A stretch of 64,000 nucleotides of DNA from Actinosynnema pretiosum (GTDB lineage: Bacteria; Actinomycetota; Actinomycetes; Mycobacteriales; Pseudonocardiaceae). The DNA lies in the NCBI RefSeq assembly GCF_024171695.1, contig NZ_JAMTCF010000001.1, forward strand, positions 425,061 through 489,060. The letters run 5' to 3'. Positions 40,143 through 49,725 of this stretch are shown one piece after another. Within the stretch, counting starts at the first letter, position 1. Each line of letters starts with the position of its first letter. Under the pieces are notes generated by a model, which had not been told where the DNA came from, searched no databases, and saw only the letters and a list, made by a program, of their open reading frames with translations. Made by a program: the position numbers and the translations under genes.

Positions 40143-41650
40143 GCGGGGACCCCTCGTTCTTCGGTGTTCGCCGTGCCCTCGTCCGGGAGTCCATCGTCCG
40201 CCGACGCGCCGGGTCCGGCTTCCGCCTGCGTGCCCTCCTGACGGGCCTCGCGTTCCTGACGGGCGCCGAGCACGACGTCGAGCGCGAGGAAGGCCAGGAG
40301 CGGGATGCCGAGCAGCGGCAGGTGGTAGCCGACCACCGCCGCGAGCACGGCGACCGGGGCGAGCACCCGTCCGGGGGTCCGGCGCCACCCGCCGCGCGCG
40401 GGCGCCCGCCCGAACCGGGCGCCGCCCCTGGTGGGCCTGCGCTGCCACCACATGCGGTAGCCCCAGAGCACCAGTGCGACCAGGGCGAGCGCGAGCGCGG
40501 TGAGCACGAGCTGGTTGGGCAGGCCGAACAGCAGGCCCATGTGGGCGTCGATGCCCCAGCGGGTGAGCTTGGCGGCGAGGGGGTAGTCGGCGAAGCGCAG
40601 CACGTCCAGGACCTCGCCGGTGACCGGGTGGATCGCGGCCGAGTCCTGCTTCTCCGGCCAGCTGCGCTGCACCTGCTGCACGACGTACGCCTTGCCCTCG
40701 GCGGGCGGGCGGACCTCGACGGGGTCGGTGAGGCCGACGGCGAGCGCGGCGTCGCGGGCGGCCTGGAGGCCGATGTCGGGGCCGTCGGCCGCCGCGTCGA
40801 CCGCGCTGGTGACCGCCGGGGTGGTCCAGTCCAGCGCGGTGCGGACCTCGCCGACGGTGGCGCCCGCGTAGGCGGACCAGGTGAGGCCGGTGGCGGACAG
40901 GAACAGCAGGCCCGCGGCGGCCCAGAGGCCGACCGCGCCGTGCCAGGACAGGACTCGGCGGCGGCCTGCGGGGGCGGGGCGCGGGAGGACGAGCTCGCGC
41001 TTGTGCTTGCGGCGCCTGCCGATCCACAGGGCGAGGCCCGCGAGGACGACGACCCAGAGCCAGCTGGCGGCCAGTTCGCTGTAGAGCCTGCCGAACTCGC
41101 CGAGGTGCAGGTTGCGGTGCAGGTTGTCGATCCAGCCGCGCAGCGGGAGGGCCTGGCCGGAGCCGTAGGTCTCGTGCTGTCCGCGCACCTCGCCGGTGTG
41201 CGGGTCGACGAAGACGGTGTGGTTGTAGCTCTCCCGCTGGCCGGGGAGCTTGAAGACGACCTGGGTGCTGTCGGTGGGGGTCGGGCCGGGGCGGACGCCG
41301 GTGAGCCTGCCGTCGGGGACGAGGGCCCTGGCGATGTCCGCCTGCTCGTCCAGCGGGAGGGTGGTGTCGGCGGCCGGGACGCGCAGCTCGTGGTCGTAGA
41401 CGGCGCGTTCGAGCTGGGAGGTGAAGACGTAGGCGATCCCGGTGACGGCGGCGACGACCAGGAACGGTCCGATCAGGACTCCGGCGTAGAAGTGCAGGCG
41501 CAGCAGGAGGGCGCGGAGCGCGGGCCAGGCGGGTTCGCCGGTCGTGCCGGTCGTGCCGGGCTCGTCGGGACCTCCGGGTGTGGCGGGTGTGCCGGGTTCT
41601 TCGGATTCGTCGGGTGAGGCGCGGGGCGTTCCCCGTTCGGCGATGGACAT
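40139..41650 (-). CDS. PepSY domain membrane protein (PiuB-like)
   Basis: 503 residues with four membrane helices in the PepSY_TM order: an N-terminal helix LHFYAGVLIGPFLVVAAVTGIAYVF, PepSY-type extracytoplasmic modules (KLPGQRESYNHTVFVDPHTGEVRG, IHPVTGEVLDVLRFADYP), a helix after RRKHKRELVLPR, and GIDAHMGLLFGLPNQ with conserved His. These proteins reduce or move ferric/cupric ions in siderophore or copper uptake loci. The N-terminal 40 residues are Pro/Gly/Thr-rich. ATG 41650 lies divergent to the xylanase. Confidence 0.85.
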   Translation of the reverse strand: MSIAERGTPRASPDESEEPGTPATPGGPDEPGTTGTTGEPAWPALRALLLRLHFYAGVLIGPFLVVAAVTGIAYVFTSQLERAVYDHELRVPAADTTLPLDEQADIARALVPDGRLTGVRPGPTPTDSTQVVFKLPGQRESYNHTVFVDPHTGEVRGQHETYGSGQALPLRGWIDNLHRNLHLGEFGRLYSELAASWLWVVVLAGLALWIGRRRKHKRELVLPRPAPAGRRRVLSWHGAVGLWAAAGLLFLSATGLTWSAYAGATVGEVRTALDWTTPAVTSAVDAAADGPDIGLQAARDAALAVGLTDPVEVRPPAEGKAYVVQQVQRSWPEKQDSAAIHPVTGEVLDVLRFADYPLAAKLTRWGIDAHMGLLFGLPNQLVLTALALALVALVLWGYRMWWQRRPTRGGARFGRAPARGGWRRTPGRVLAPVAVLAAVVGYHLPLLGIPLLAFLALDVVLGARQEREARQEGTQAEAGPGASADDGLPDEGTANTEERGVPA

Positions 41651-41745
41651 CGTGCTCCCTTCGGTCGCCGCTCAACCGCACCAGTCGGACGAGTGGGGCT
41701 TCCGGTTCCGGGGAGTGGGGAGTTCGGCGCGACGACCAGGTCTCG

Positions 41746-41792
41746 TTCGAGCGGCTTTCGAGTGGTTTTCGACTAGGTTTCGCAACATTTCG
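41746..41792 (+). promoter_or_regulatory. Five helically phased TTCG direct repeats upstream of the xylanase gene
   Basis: TTCG occurs at 41746, 41757, 41768, 41779 and 41789; four of the five are TTTCG. The period is 11, 11, 11 and 10 nt, close to one helical turn. The array lies about 135 nt before the xylanase start, in the divergent region with the PepSY gene. It looks like a multimer binding site for a regulator. Confidence 0.55.
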
Positions 41793-41921
41793 CAGGGTCC
41801 TTACGTGCCTTTTCCCGAAGCTCATGGGCGCTGGGAGCCTTGTCACGCCGGGTTGTCACCGTATACGTTTCGGTCAAGGCTCCTAAAACTTTCAGCCACT
41901 CCTCCCCCACGAAGGTGCTGA

Positions 41922-43289
<1,368 letters not shown>

Positions 43290-43313
43290 GGTTGGTTGCC
43301 CGGTAGGGGTTTT

Positions 43314-43342
43314 GGGGCCCGGTGCGCTACGCGCCGGGCCCC
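43314..43342. terminator. Bidirectional terminator between xylanase and immunity array
   Basis: GGGGCCCGG (43314-43322) and CCGGGCCCC (43334-43342) form a perfect 9-bp stem with an 11-nt loop. The xylanase (plus) and the last immunity gene (minus) converge here. Confidence 0.75.
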
Positions 43343-43372
43343 TGCTCTTGGGGGCGGCGTTCGCGGACGCGG

Positions 43373-43816
43373 TCAGCTCGTGGGCTGCTCGGCGACACGG
43401 GGGAACCAGTCCGGGACGTAGTCGGGCTCGCGCGGGAAGCGCTCCAGGTCCAGGGCGAACGCCTCAAGAGGCGCAGGCGGGGAGAAAGACGGTTCCTGCT
43501 CCCACTCGTAGCTGATCGAGTACTTGCCCGGTCGCTCCAGCTTGTAGTACCCGCTGAACCAGGTCCCCTGCCCCTCGGCGTACATGCCGCTGCGCAGCTC
43601 CTGGAAGAGGTACCAGACGTCCTCCGGCGGGAACCACTCCCTGGTCCCCCCACCTGCGACACGCAACCCGACCCGCGGCTCCAGGTGGGCGCCGACGTGG
43701 TGGTGCTCCAGCTCCAGGTACTCCCACTCCACAGGAAGGGAGTCGAGGAGCATCCCGGTCATCCGGTCCAGGACTTCCTTCTGCTGCAACGGGTTGAGCT
43801 TGCGCCACTTCGTCAT
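43373..43816 (-). CDS. YezG/DUF600-like immunity protein, copy A
   Basis: 147 residues. The fold signature is an N-terminal helix LNPLQQKEVLDRMTGMLLDSLPVEWEYLELEHH, a central LFQELRSGMYAEGQGTWFSGYYKL and PGKYSISYEWEQEPSF, ending FPREPDYVPDWF. This matches YezG (DUF600), the immunity family of LXG/WXG nuclease toxins: 'P.eW', 'L..Lr....g.GtW', 'pGky...yeyd.eP'. Copies B and H (44034, 47593) are close relatives. It is the last gene of the array and lies next to the xylanase terminator. Confidence 0.75.
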   Translation of the reverse strand: MTKWRKLNPLQQKEVLDRMTGMLLDSLPVEWEYLELEHHHVGAHLEPRVGLRVAGGGTREWFPPEDVWYLFQELRSGMYAEGQGTWFSGYYKLERPGKYSISYEWEQEPSFSPPAPLEAFALDLERFPREPDYVPDWFPRVAEQPTS

Positions 43817-43859
43817 GCCCGGTGGTCCTCTCGTTCCGTTGCTGTCGACCACTTCCGAT

Positions 43860-43989
43860 ACTGGACGCTGACGCTAGAGCGCGCCACGTTAGCGACCGCA
43901 GCAGTTTCCCTGGCGATCTGCTCTTCGAGTTCCTTCAGCCTCTCGGCAGAAAAATCCAGGTACACCGCGTGACGTTGCACATGAACCAC
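43860..43989 (-). pseudogene. Imm49 N-terminal remnant
   Basis: From GTG 43989 the minus strand reads VVHVQRHAVYLDFSAERLK and ELEEQIARETAAV, matching the start of the intact Imm49 gene at 45397 (GHVPRHEVYPEFSAKKLLDLEEQITGL). After about 40 codons the similarity is lost and the frame runs into the upstream spacer of immunity gene A. The rest of a 285-residue Imm49 is absent, so this is a truncated copy. Confidence 0.65.
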
Positions 43990-44033
43990 ATCGAGACCCT
44001 GCCCCCACCGACACGCGGTTCGCTGCCCTGCGA

Positions 44034-44477
44034 TCAACTCTTGGGTCGCTCCACAGCAGGGGGAAACCAATCAGGAACGTAGTCCGGCTCACGCGGGAAG
44101 CGCTCCAGGTCCAGGGCGAACGCCTCAAGAGACGGCGGTGAGGGGAAAGCCGGTTCCCGCTCCCACTCGTAGCTGATCGAGTGCTTGCCGGGAAGCTCGA
44201 GCCGGTAGTAGGCGCTGAACCACGTCCCCTGCCCCTCGGCGTACATGCCGCCGCGCAGGTCCTGAAAGAGGTACCAGACCTCCTCCGGCGGGTTCCACTC
44301 CCTGGTGCCACCCCCCGCGACGCGCAACCCGACCCGCAGATGCAGGTGGGCGCCGACGTGGTGGTGCTCCAACTCGAGGTACTCCCAGTCCGCAGGCAGG
44401 GACTCGAGGACCAGAGCGGTCAACTCGTCCAGGATCTCCTTCTGCTGCAAGGGTGTGAGTTTCGGCCATTCCGCCAT
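44034..44477 (-). CDS. YezG/DUF600-like immunity protein, copy B
   Basis: 147 residues, close to copy A throughout: LTPLQQKEILDELTALVLESLPADWEYLELEHHHVGAHL, GGTREWNPPEEVWYLFQDLRGGMYAEGQGTWFSAYYRLELPGKHSISYEWEREPAF and FPREPDYVPDWF. Same length and same type of spacer upstream (shared 'GTCGACcacttccgat' element), which shows that A and B were duplicated together with the DNA in front. It lies directly after Imm49 copy 1. Confidence 0.75.
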   Translation of the reverse strand: MAEWPKLTPLQQKEILDELTALVLESLPADWEYLELEHHHVGAHLHLRVGLRVAGGGTREWNPPEEVWYLFQDLRGGMYAEGQGTWFSAYYRLELPGKHSISYEWEREPAFPSPPSLEAFALDLERFPREPDYVPDWFPPAVERPKS

Positions 44478-44533
44478 GCCCAGCGATCCTCTCGTTTCGG
44501 TGTTGTCGACCACTTCCGATAGTCGCGCTGGGA

Positions 44534-45397
44534 CTACAGCGCACCACGCTCACGGGGCCACGTGCCAGCAGCGACGTGGTGCGGCAGGTACTCCGACTCC
44601 ACCGTCACCGGGATCCGGACCGCATTGGCAAACACCGTCAACGCCAAGGGCCCCAGCGCGAAGAACCCCACCGGATCGGACTCCTCCTCATCGGTGGCCG
44701 TCCAGTACTCCCGGTGCTGGACCAGCGCCTCCTCCAACGCCAGGTTGAACCGCTCCGAATCCCGATCACCGATCTCCTGGAAGATTCCCAGGACCGGCAC
44801 CACGATCTTCAACGCGTACGTGCGCATCAACTCCGGCACAACCGCCGGATCAGTCGCCCGGAGAGCAGCATTGATCGCCTCAGCCGCTGAGGAACCACTG
44901 CGACTGAACCGGCGGATCACCTCAGCCAGCGCGTACAAGTACTCCGGAACGTCCTCCTTCGACGCACGCAACAACTCCTCCGGCACCGCAATGAGCCGCT
45001 GGATCAACGGCTCGTTCATCGTGACGTACGCCAACCACACCGACGTCACCCACTGACCCGCATTCGAGTAGTGAGAGGGCCCAGCGCCAGTGGTCCGCAC
45101 CACCTGATCGCCCAGCTCCACCTCGACCGGCACGCCCTCGTCAGCGGACGCGACCTTGAAGATCGCCTCACCCACCTGACACGCGAACAACGCACTGTCC
45201 CACGTATCACCACTCGCACCACGCGGATCAACAGCGAACGAATGCCCCAGACGCGCCCACGCCGTGTTCATGAGCATGTTCAACCACCATGGCGAGTGCG
45301 CAACCGCGCCGATCAGCCCAGTGATTTGCTCTTCCAGATCCAACAACTTCTTCGCCGAGAACTCCGGATAGACCTCATGACGTGGTACATGCCCCAC
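44534..45397 (-). CDS. Imm49-family immunity protein, copy 1
   Basis: 287 residues, all-helical, starting GTG 45397. Begins GHVPRHEVYPEFSAKKLLDLEEQI and ends with the family's C-terminal strand HREYWTATDEEESDPVGFFALGPLALTVFANAVRIPVTVESEYLPHH. Imm49 (Pfam) occurs in polymorphic-toxin loci of actinobacteria, where it neutralises a cognate toxin, commonly in the cytoplasm. Here it is part of the array downstream of the nuclease toxin, next to another Imm49 copy. Confidence 0.78.
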   Translation of the reverse strand: MGHVPRHEVYPEFSAKKLLDLEEQITGLIGAVAHSPWWLNMLMNTAWARLGHSFAVDPRGASGDTWDSALFACQVGEAIFKVASADEGVPVEVELGDQVVRTTGAGPSHYSNAGQWVTSVWLAYVTMNEPLIQRLIAVPEELLRASKEDVPEYLYALAEVIRRFSRSGSSAAEAINAALRATDPAVVPELMRTYALKIVVPVLGIFQEIGDRDSERFNLALEEALVQHREYWTATDEEESDPVGFFALGPLALTVFANAVRIPVTVESEYLPHHVAAGTWPRERGAL

Positions 45398-45413
45398 AAG
45401 CGCACCTACTCCC

Positions 45414-46280
45414 TCAGGTCGGGAACTCCCCGAGCCACGTGCGCCGCACCAGGTGCTCGGGCAGGTAGCCGGACTCGACGTCGATCGGGAACTCCGCGTC
45501 GTGCGCCATGCACGTCAACGCCAGAGGAGCGAGCGCGACGCACCCTGCCGAACTCCGATCGCGCTCGTCCTCCTCACCGCTCCAGTAGGAGCGGTGCGCT
45601 TCCAAAGCCCCCACGAGCGCTTCGTTGACCCCCTCGTGCTGATCAGCCAAGAACCGGTGGAACAGGTTGATCGGCGGGTACAGCAACTTGAGCATCAGCT
45701 CACCGGCGGCAAATCGCGCGCGCTCGGGATCAGTCCCCTCGATCGCCGCCTGCAACTTCGCCCCGATCCCCTCCCCCTCGTTCCAGTAGGTCTGGAGGGT
45801 GTCCACCCAGTCGTACACGTAGCCATCCATCTGGGCGCCCGAAGCGCGGAGCACTTCGATCGGCGTGCTCGCCAACATCGTCAAACGGTCCTGCTCACGA
45901 CAGATCACCGACAGCCAGAACACCGTGAGCCAGTTCGCCGGATGCGCATGACGCCGCGTGCTACCAGTGGGAACCGTCATCAGGTCCCCACAGATCCGGC
46001 ACTCCACCGCACTCCCCGGCTCGGCGCCCGCCGCAGCGAAGATCGCCGCCCCGAGCTGCATGGTCAGCACGAGGCTTTCCCAAGTCTCGACCTTGTCAGC
46101 GGCCGGATCCACCAGACAGCGCAGCTCAAAAACACCCGCAGCCTCCTGGAACGCCTGGTTCAGCAGATCAGGGTTCCCCGAGATCAGCCCCAACGAGTCG
46201 TCCAACATCTCCAAGCCGAACGCGAGGCCACTTTCATAGGCAGGATGCTTGAACTCATGACGTGCCACCTCGACAACCAC
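45414..46280 (-). CDS. Imm49-family immunity protein, copy 2
   Basis: 288 residues from GTG 46280. The same layout as copy 1 with VVEVARHEFKHPAYESGLAFGLEMLDDS at the N-terminus, GEGIGAKLQAAIEGTDPERARFAAGEL in the middle and HRSYWSGEEDERDRSSAGCVALAPLALTCMAHDAEFPIDVESGYLPEHLV at the end. Divergent from copy 1, so this is not a recent duplicate. It begins 4 nt after gene E in the same operon. Confidence 0.8.
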   Translation of the reverse strand: MVVEVARHEFKHPAYESGLAFGLEMLDDSLGLISGNPDLLNQAFQEAAGVFELRCLVDPAADKVETWESLVLTMQLGAAIFAAAGAEPGSAVECRICGDLMTVPTGSTRRHAHPANWLTVFWLSVICREQDRLTMLASTPIEVLRASGAQMDGYVYDWVDTLQTYWNEGEGIGAKLQAAIEGTDPERARFAAGELMLKLLYPPINLFHRFLADQHEGVNEALVGALEAHRSYWSGEEDERDRSSAGCVALAPLALTCMAHDAEFPIDVESGYLPEHLVRRTWLGEFPT

Positions 46281-46284
46281 CTGG

Positions 46285-46719
46285 TCACGCCTCCAACGCG
46301 AGCTTGCGCTTCAACCATTCAGGAATCCTCCCCTCCGCACGGGGAAAGTGCTCGAGGTCCAACGCGTACGCGCTCCCCCTGAGCGGCGGGGTGAAAACCG
46401 GCTCGCTGTCGTAGTCGTACTCGACCCGGTACCGCCCAGGCGGTTCAACCGTCACGGTGGCGGTGAACCACGTCCCCACGCCCTCCGCGCACATCCCACC
46501 GCGCAACCGCTTGAGCAGCCGCATGGCCTGCGCGGACGGCACCACCCTGCGCTGCTCACCACTCCCATCCGCGCACAGGAACGTAGCGGTGTCGACGCCA
46601 ACCGTGGACCGGAAGGACAACTGGAGCCACCGCCACCCGGCAGGCGCAGCGGACACCAGCTCCCCACCGACCTCGTGAACGATCTCCTGCTGCTCCACAG
46701 GCCCCAGCACTTCGCTCAT
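46285..46719 (-). CDS. YezG/DUF600-like immunity protein, copy E (divergent)
   Basis: 144 residues from ATG 46719, with a ribosome binding site (GGAGGG) upstream. MSEVLGPVEQQEIVHEVGGELVSAAPAGWRWLQLSF, LLKRLRGGMCAEGVGTWFTATVTVEPPGRYRVEYDYDSEPVF and FPRAEGRIPEWLKRKL follow the pattern of the other copies but with low identity, so it may defend against a different toxin variant. A GTG at 46737 would add six residues. Confidence 0.7.
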   Translation of the reverse strand: MSEVLGPVEQQEIVHEVGGELVSAAPAGWRWLQLSFRSTVGVDTATFLCADGSGEQRRVVPSAQAMRLLKRLRGGMCAEGVGTWFTATVTVEPPGRYRVEYDYDSEPVFTPPLRGSAYALDLEHFPRAEGRIPEWLKRKLALEA

Positions 46720-46740
46720 CGAACCCTCCGGAACCACATC

Positions 46741-47154
46741 TCACTCGAACCAGTCGGGAACGTGCTCCTCGGTGCGCGGGAACAGCTCCAGCTCACGGGC
46801 GTACGCCTCACCGGGCGGCGGCACGACGAAGTCCGGCGCGGTGTCGCGCCGGTAAGCCACCGAGTAGCGATCCGGGTAGTCCAACCAGAAGGTGGCCTGG
46901 AACCACGCCCCGCGCTCGGGATGCGCCATCCCCTCCCGCAACACCGCGAAACGCTCCCGCACGTCATCCGGCGGCAACCACCCGTACAAGCCACCGGTCT
47001 CCATGCGCAACAACCCGGAGAACGCCGTGTACTCCCCAACAGCCCCGTACACGACCTGGAGGTGGTTCCACCCGGCGGGCAACTCGAACGCCAACCGCTC
47101 GGTGATCGCGGCCAGCACCCGCTCCTGCTCCTCGACGCTCAACACCTCACCCAC
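46741..47154 (-). CDS. YezG/DUF600-like immunity protein, copy F
   Basis: 137 residues. LSVEEQERVLAAITERLAFELPAGWNHLQVVYGAVGEYTAFSGLLRMETGGLYGWLPPDDVRERFAVLREGMAHPERGAWF is nearly the same as the copy at 51998-52435. It overlaps gene G by 8 nt. F and G together duplicate the pair O and N, which sit next to the toxin, in the same order. Confidence 0.76.
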   Translation of the reverse strand: MGEVLSVEEQERVLAAITERLAFELPAGWNHLQVVYGAVGEYTAFSGLLRMETGGLYGWLPPDDVRERFAVLREGMAHPERGAWFQATFWLDYPDRYSVAYRRDTAPDFVVPPPGEAYARELELFPRTEEHVPDWFE

Positions 47155-47593
47155 GCCCCGAACCCTCCATTTCCGCCTCGGCGAGCCGCGCGCGCAACCA
47201 CTCGGGCCGGTGCTCCGGCGAACGCGGGTACACCTGCTGATCGACCACCCACGCCGACGCGGGAATCCCCGGCGACCAGCACGGGTCGTGGTCGTAGTTG
47301 AACAAAGCCCGGTGTTCCAAAGGCGGATCGACCGTGTACCGCATCGAGAACCACGTCCCCCGACCAGGCTCGTACATCAGGTCACGCAACTCGCGCAACG
47401 CAGGCTCCACAGTGGACGGCAATCGCACTGCGACCTGTGTGCCACCACGCCGCAGCACAGTCAACGACGAGTGGCCGTACTGCGCGTCACCCCAGTACTT
47501 CAGGTCGATCCGAAACCAGTCCGCCGGAACCACGGCCACGAGATCCACGCCAACCTGGCGCAGCAACCGCTCACCCCGCTCATCACCGCACAT
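47147..47593 (-). CDS. YezG/DUF600-like immunity protein, copy G
   Basis: 148 residues from ATG 47593 (a GTG at 47620 would extend it by nine residues). Over about 120 residues it is almost identical to gene O: WFRIDLKYWGDAQYGH, RELRDLMYEPGRGTWFSMRYTVDPPLEHR, NYDHDPCWSPGIPASAWVVDQQVYPRSPEHRPEWLRARLAEAE. The start codon shares one base with the stop of gene H. It is thus a recent copy of the immunity gene next to the toxin. Confidence 0.76.
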   Translation of the reverse strand: MCGDERGERLLRQVGVDLVAVVPADWFRIDLKYWGDAQYGHSSLTVLRRGGTQVAVRLPSTVEPALRELRDLMYEPGRGTWFSMRYTVDPPLEHRALFNYDHDPCWSPGIPASAWVVDQQVYPRSPEHRPEWLRARLAEAEMEGSGRG

Positions 47594-48027
47594 CAAGCAC
47601 CCGAGCGCTCCCGGAACCACTCCGGCACGTACTCCGGATCACGCGGGAAGCGCCTCAGCTCCAGAGCGATCTCGTCAGGAGGCGGCACCGCGGAGAAAGC
47701 AGGCTCCCGCTCCCACTCGTAGCTCACCGAGTACCTACCCGGCCGTTCGAGCCTGTACAGGAGGCTGAACCAGGTCCCCTGCCCCTCGCAGCACATCCCA
47801 CTGCGCAGATCCTGGAAGAGATACCAGACCTCGTTCGCCGTGTCCCAGTTCCTGCCACCGCCACCCGCGACGCGGAGCCCGACCGCCAGTCTCATGTGGT
47901 TGCCGACCTGGTGGTGCTGAAGTTCGAGATACTCCCAGTCCTGCGGCAAGGCGTCCAGAACCATCCCGGTCACCTCGTCCAGGATCTCCCCCTGCTGCAA
48001 GGGGTTGAGCTTCTGCCGCTTCACCAT
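47593..48027 (-). CDS. YezG/DUF600-like immunity protein, copy H
   Basis: 144 residues. Third member of the A/B/H subgroup: KLNPLQQGEILDEVTGMVLDALPQDWEYLELQHHQVGNHM, LFQDLRSGMCCEGQGTWFSLLYRLERPGRYSVSYEWEREPAF and FPRDPEYVPEWFRER. The conserved 'W-Y-L-E-L-x-H-H' strand and the 'GQGTWFS' turn define this subgroup. ATG 48027. Confidence 0.75.
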   Translation of the reverse strand: MVKRQKLNPLQQGEILDEVTGMVLDALPQDWEYLELQHHQVGNHMRLAVGLRVAGGGGRNWDTANEVWYLFQDLRSGMCCEGQGTWFSLLYRLERPGRYSVSYEWEREPAFSAVPPPDEIALELRRFPRDPEYVPEWFRERSGA

Positions 48028-48066
48028 GTCCGGCGATCCTCTCCGTTCAGCGCTGCCGAGGGCGCG

Positions 48067-48516
48067 CTACGCGCTCGGCGGAGCGATCTGCGCCTGGTGC
48101 TCGGCCTCAGCGATCTCCGCGAGCCGCAACTGCTCCCGGAGCCAGTCCGGGACGTGCTCGTCGTCGCGCGGAAAGGCCTCCAGGTCCCTGGCGTACGCGA
48201 CCGGGTGCAGCGGGGGCTTCCAGCCGGGCTCCTCGTCGAAGTTGAACTCGACCCGGTGCTCACCGTCCGGGAACACCGTCAACCTCGCCGACAACCACGT
48301 CCCCCGCCCCGGCTCGTACATCAGCCGCCGCGCCCGCACGAGATCGTTGCCGACCACCTTCGGCAACCGCATCGACAGAGGCGCGCCCCCACTGTCGGAG
48401 CTGACCCGCACCCCGAACAGGTGCATCATCGTGCAGAGGTGGACATCCACATCGACCCTGGTCCACCCATGGGGAGCCTCGGCCGCGAGCGCCGTGACAG
48501 CCCGCTCCAGGTGCAT
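48067..48516 (-). CDS. YezG/DUF600-like immunity protein, copy I (divergent)
   Basis: 149 residues from ATG 48516, with AGGAG 8 nt upstream. MHLERAVTALAAEAPHGWTRVDVDVHLCTMMHLFGVRV, LVRARRLMYEPGRGTWLSARLTVFPDGEHRVEFNFDEEPGW and FPRDDEHVPDWLREQL. It shares the C-terminal block of G and O ('MYEPGRGTW') but has a different first half and a longer acidic tail. A longer frame exists upstream, but its start region is not family-like. Confidence 0.7.
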   Translation of the reverse strand: MHLERAVTALAAEAPHGWTRVDVDVHLCTMMHLFGVRVSSDSGGAPLSMRLPKVVGNDLVRARRLMYEPGRGTWLSARLTVFPDGEHRVEFNFDEEPGWKPPLHPVAYARDLEAFPRDDEHVPDWLREQLRLAEIAEAEHQAQIAPPSA

Positions 48517-48616
48517 CGACCCAACTCCTCGCTCAGGAACGCCCTCCCCCGCGAAGGACCGGCCCAGCGTAGTTGCCGCACCAGCGCCCGACACCGCTTT
48601 CGCCGTTCCTCGTGAG

Positions 48617-49399
48617 TCAGCCCTCAGCACGCTCACGGTCCGGCTGATCGGCGCGGTTCATGGACACCTTCTCCCGCCCATCGCTGAACAGCTCCGCCAC
48701 AGCCGAGTCCCACGGCCCGTGCTCACCGCGCAGGCTCATGGCGCTCAACTCCCGAAACCGCTGGGCCACCGCCCGAGGCGGATCCCACCGCGTCATCACG
48801 CCCGCCACGTCCTGCACGAGCGCGCCCACCTCGGCGTGCTCCCCGATCTCGCGGAACCGCACCTGCGCGTACGCCCACCCCGGAGGGAGCACCTGGCGCA
48901 ACTGCTTGGCAATCCGCTTGACCTGCTCCACCTGCTCCTCGCGCCCCGCCCGGTCCGACAGCGCGGAAGGCTCGATCCCCAACGCCTCCAAGGCCCAGCG
49001 CGGGGTGTTCTCCGGGCTGCGTGGCCACCGGAGCAGGTCGTCAGCCAGCACGGCGGGATCGATCGGCGGATCCCAGACGGGATCGACGTCGAAGTTGAGG
49101 TCCACGCGGTAGTAGTCCGGCGGGGTCATGGTGAAGCGGATGGAGAACCAGGTCCCGGCTCCGGGCTCGTGCAGCAGGTGCCGGAGGTCGACGAACGGAT
49201 CGCGCACCTCCACCGGCATCTCCACCGGCACGAAGGACCCGTCAGCGAGCACGGTGGCGAAGGTGAAGTCCTCCACGTCAGCCGCGAACGACACCTTCAG
49301 ATCCATGACCGCCCACCCCGGCGGCGCGACCGTGAGCAGCTTGCCACCGACCCAGTCGAGGGCACGCCCGGCCTGTTCTTGGCGCTCTTGCTGGGACAC
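48617..49399 (-). CDS. Double-domain YezG/DUF600-like immunity protein, copy J
   Basis: 260 residues from GTG 49399 (AGGAG upstream). Two YezG-like units in tandem: residues 1-130 (QEQAGRALDWVGGKLLTVAPPGWAVMDLKV, LRHLLHEPGAGTWFSIRFTMTPPDYYRVDLNFDVDPVW) and residues 131-260 (EEQVEQVKRIAKQLRQVLPPGWAYAQVRFREIGEHAEVGALV, LSAMSLRGEHGPWDSAVAEL). Gene K has the same architecture, so the fusion predates their duplication. Confidence 0.72.
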   Translation of the reverse strand: MSQQERQEQAGRALDWVGGKLLTVAPPGWAVMDLKVSFAADVEDFTFATVLADGSFVPVEMPVEVRDPFVDLRHLLHEPGAGTWFSIRFTMTPPDYYRVDLNFDVDPVWDPPIDPAVLADDLLRWPRSPENTPRWALEALGIEPSALSDRAGREEQVEQVKRIAKQLRQVLPPGWAYAQVRFREIGEHAEVGALVQDVAGVMTRWDPPRAVAQRFRELSAMSLRGEHGPWDSAVAELFSDGREKVSMNRADQPDRERAEG

Positions 49400-49436
49400 G
49401 AGGGGAACTCCTGAGGTGAGGGGACGACCGATTATC

Positions 49437-49725
49437 AGCCGTTCTCGGCCTCGGTGGCGGCGATCCCGATCGAAACACTGAAACTCCGCAGGACATCTCA
49501 GCACCGCACTGGCCGCACAAGAACTGGTCGATCACCTGACAACGTTCGTCGACCAGGTCCCGGTTCTCCCGCGCCTTCCAGTCGTCAACCTCGCCGCAGA
49601 TATCTTTGTGGCGGCCTGCTCCCACAACCGTCTGACGATGTCTCCTCGAATCGGCTCCCGCACAAGCAGCTCAGGGTCTCCCTTGACACGACAGCAGAAA
49701 ACCCCGAACTGCTCCGCGGTGAGCG
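49437..49725 (-). pseudogene. Remnant stretch: Imm49 C-terminal tail plus a frame-broken protein fragment
   Basis: The minus strand ends here with ATEAENG and a stop at 49437, identical to the last residues of Imm49 copy 3 (TTEAENG). Just upstream two overlapping frames read LTAEQFGVFCCRVKGDPELL then WEQA, and after one base shift KDICGEVDDWKARENRD and CGQCGAEMSCG (possible zinc-ribbon Cys). They could be one small protein broken by a frameshift. I do not recognise it. No intact gene lies in this 290-nt stretch. Confidence 0.45.

Noticed and set aside
44034-48516. Array genes as DNA-binding or enzyme genes
   Set aside because: None carries catalytic or DNA-binding motifs. All share the helix-strand pattern with P-x-W and GxGTW of YezG-like immunity proteins.
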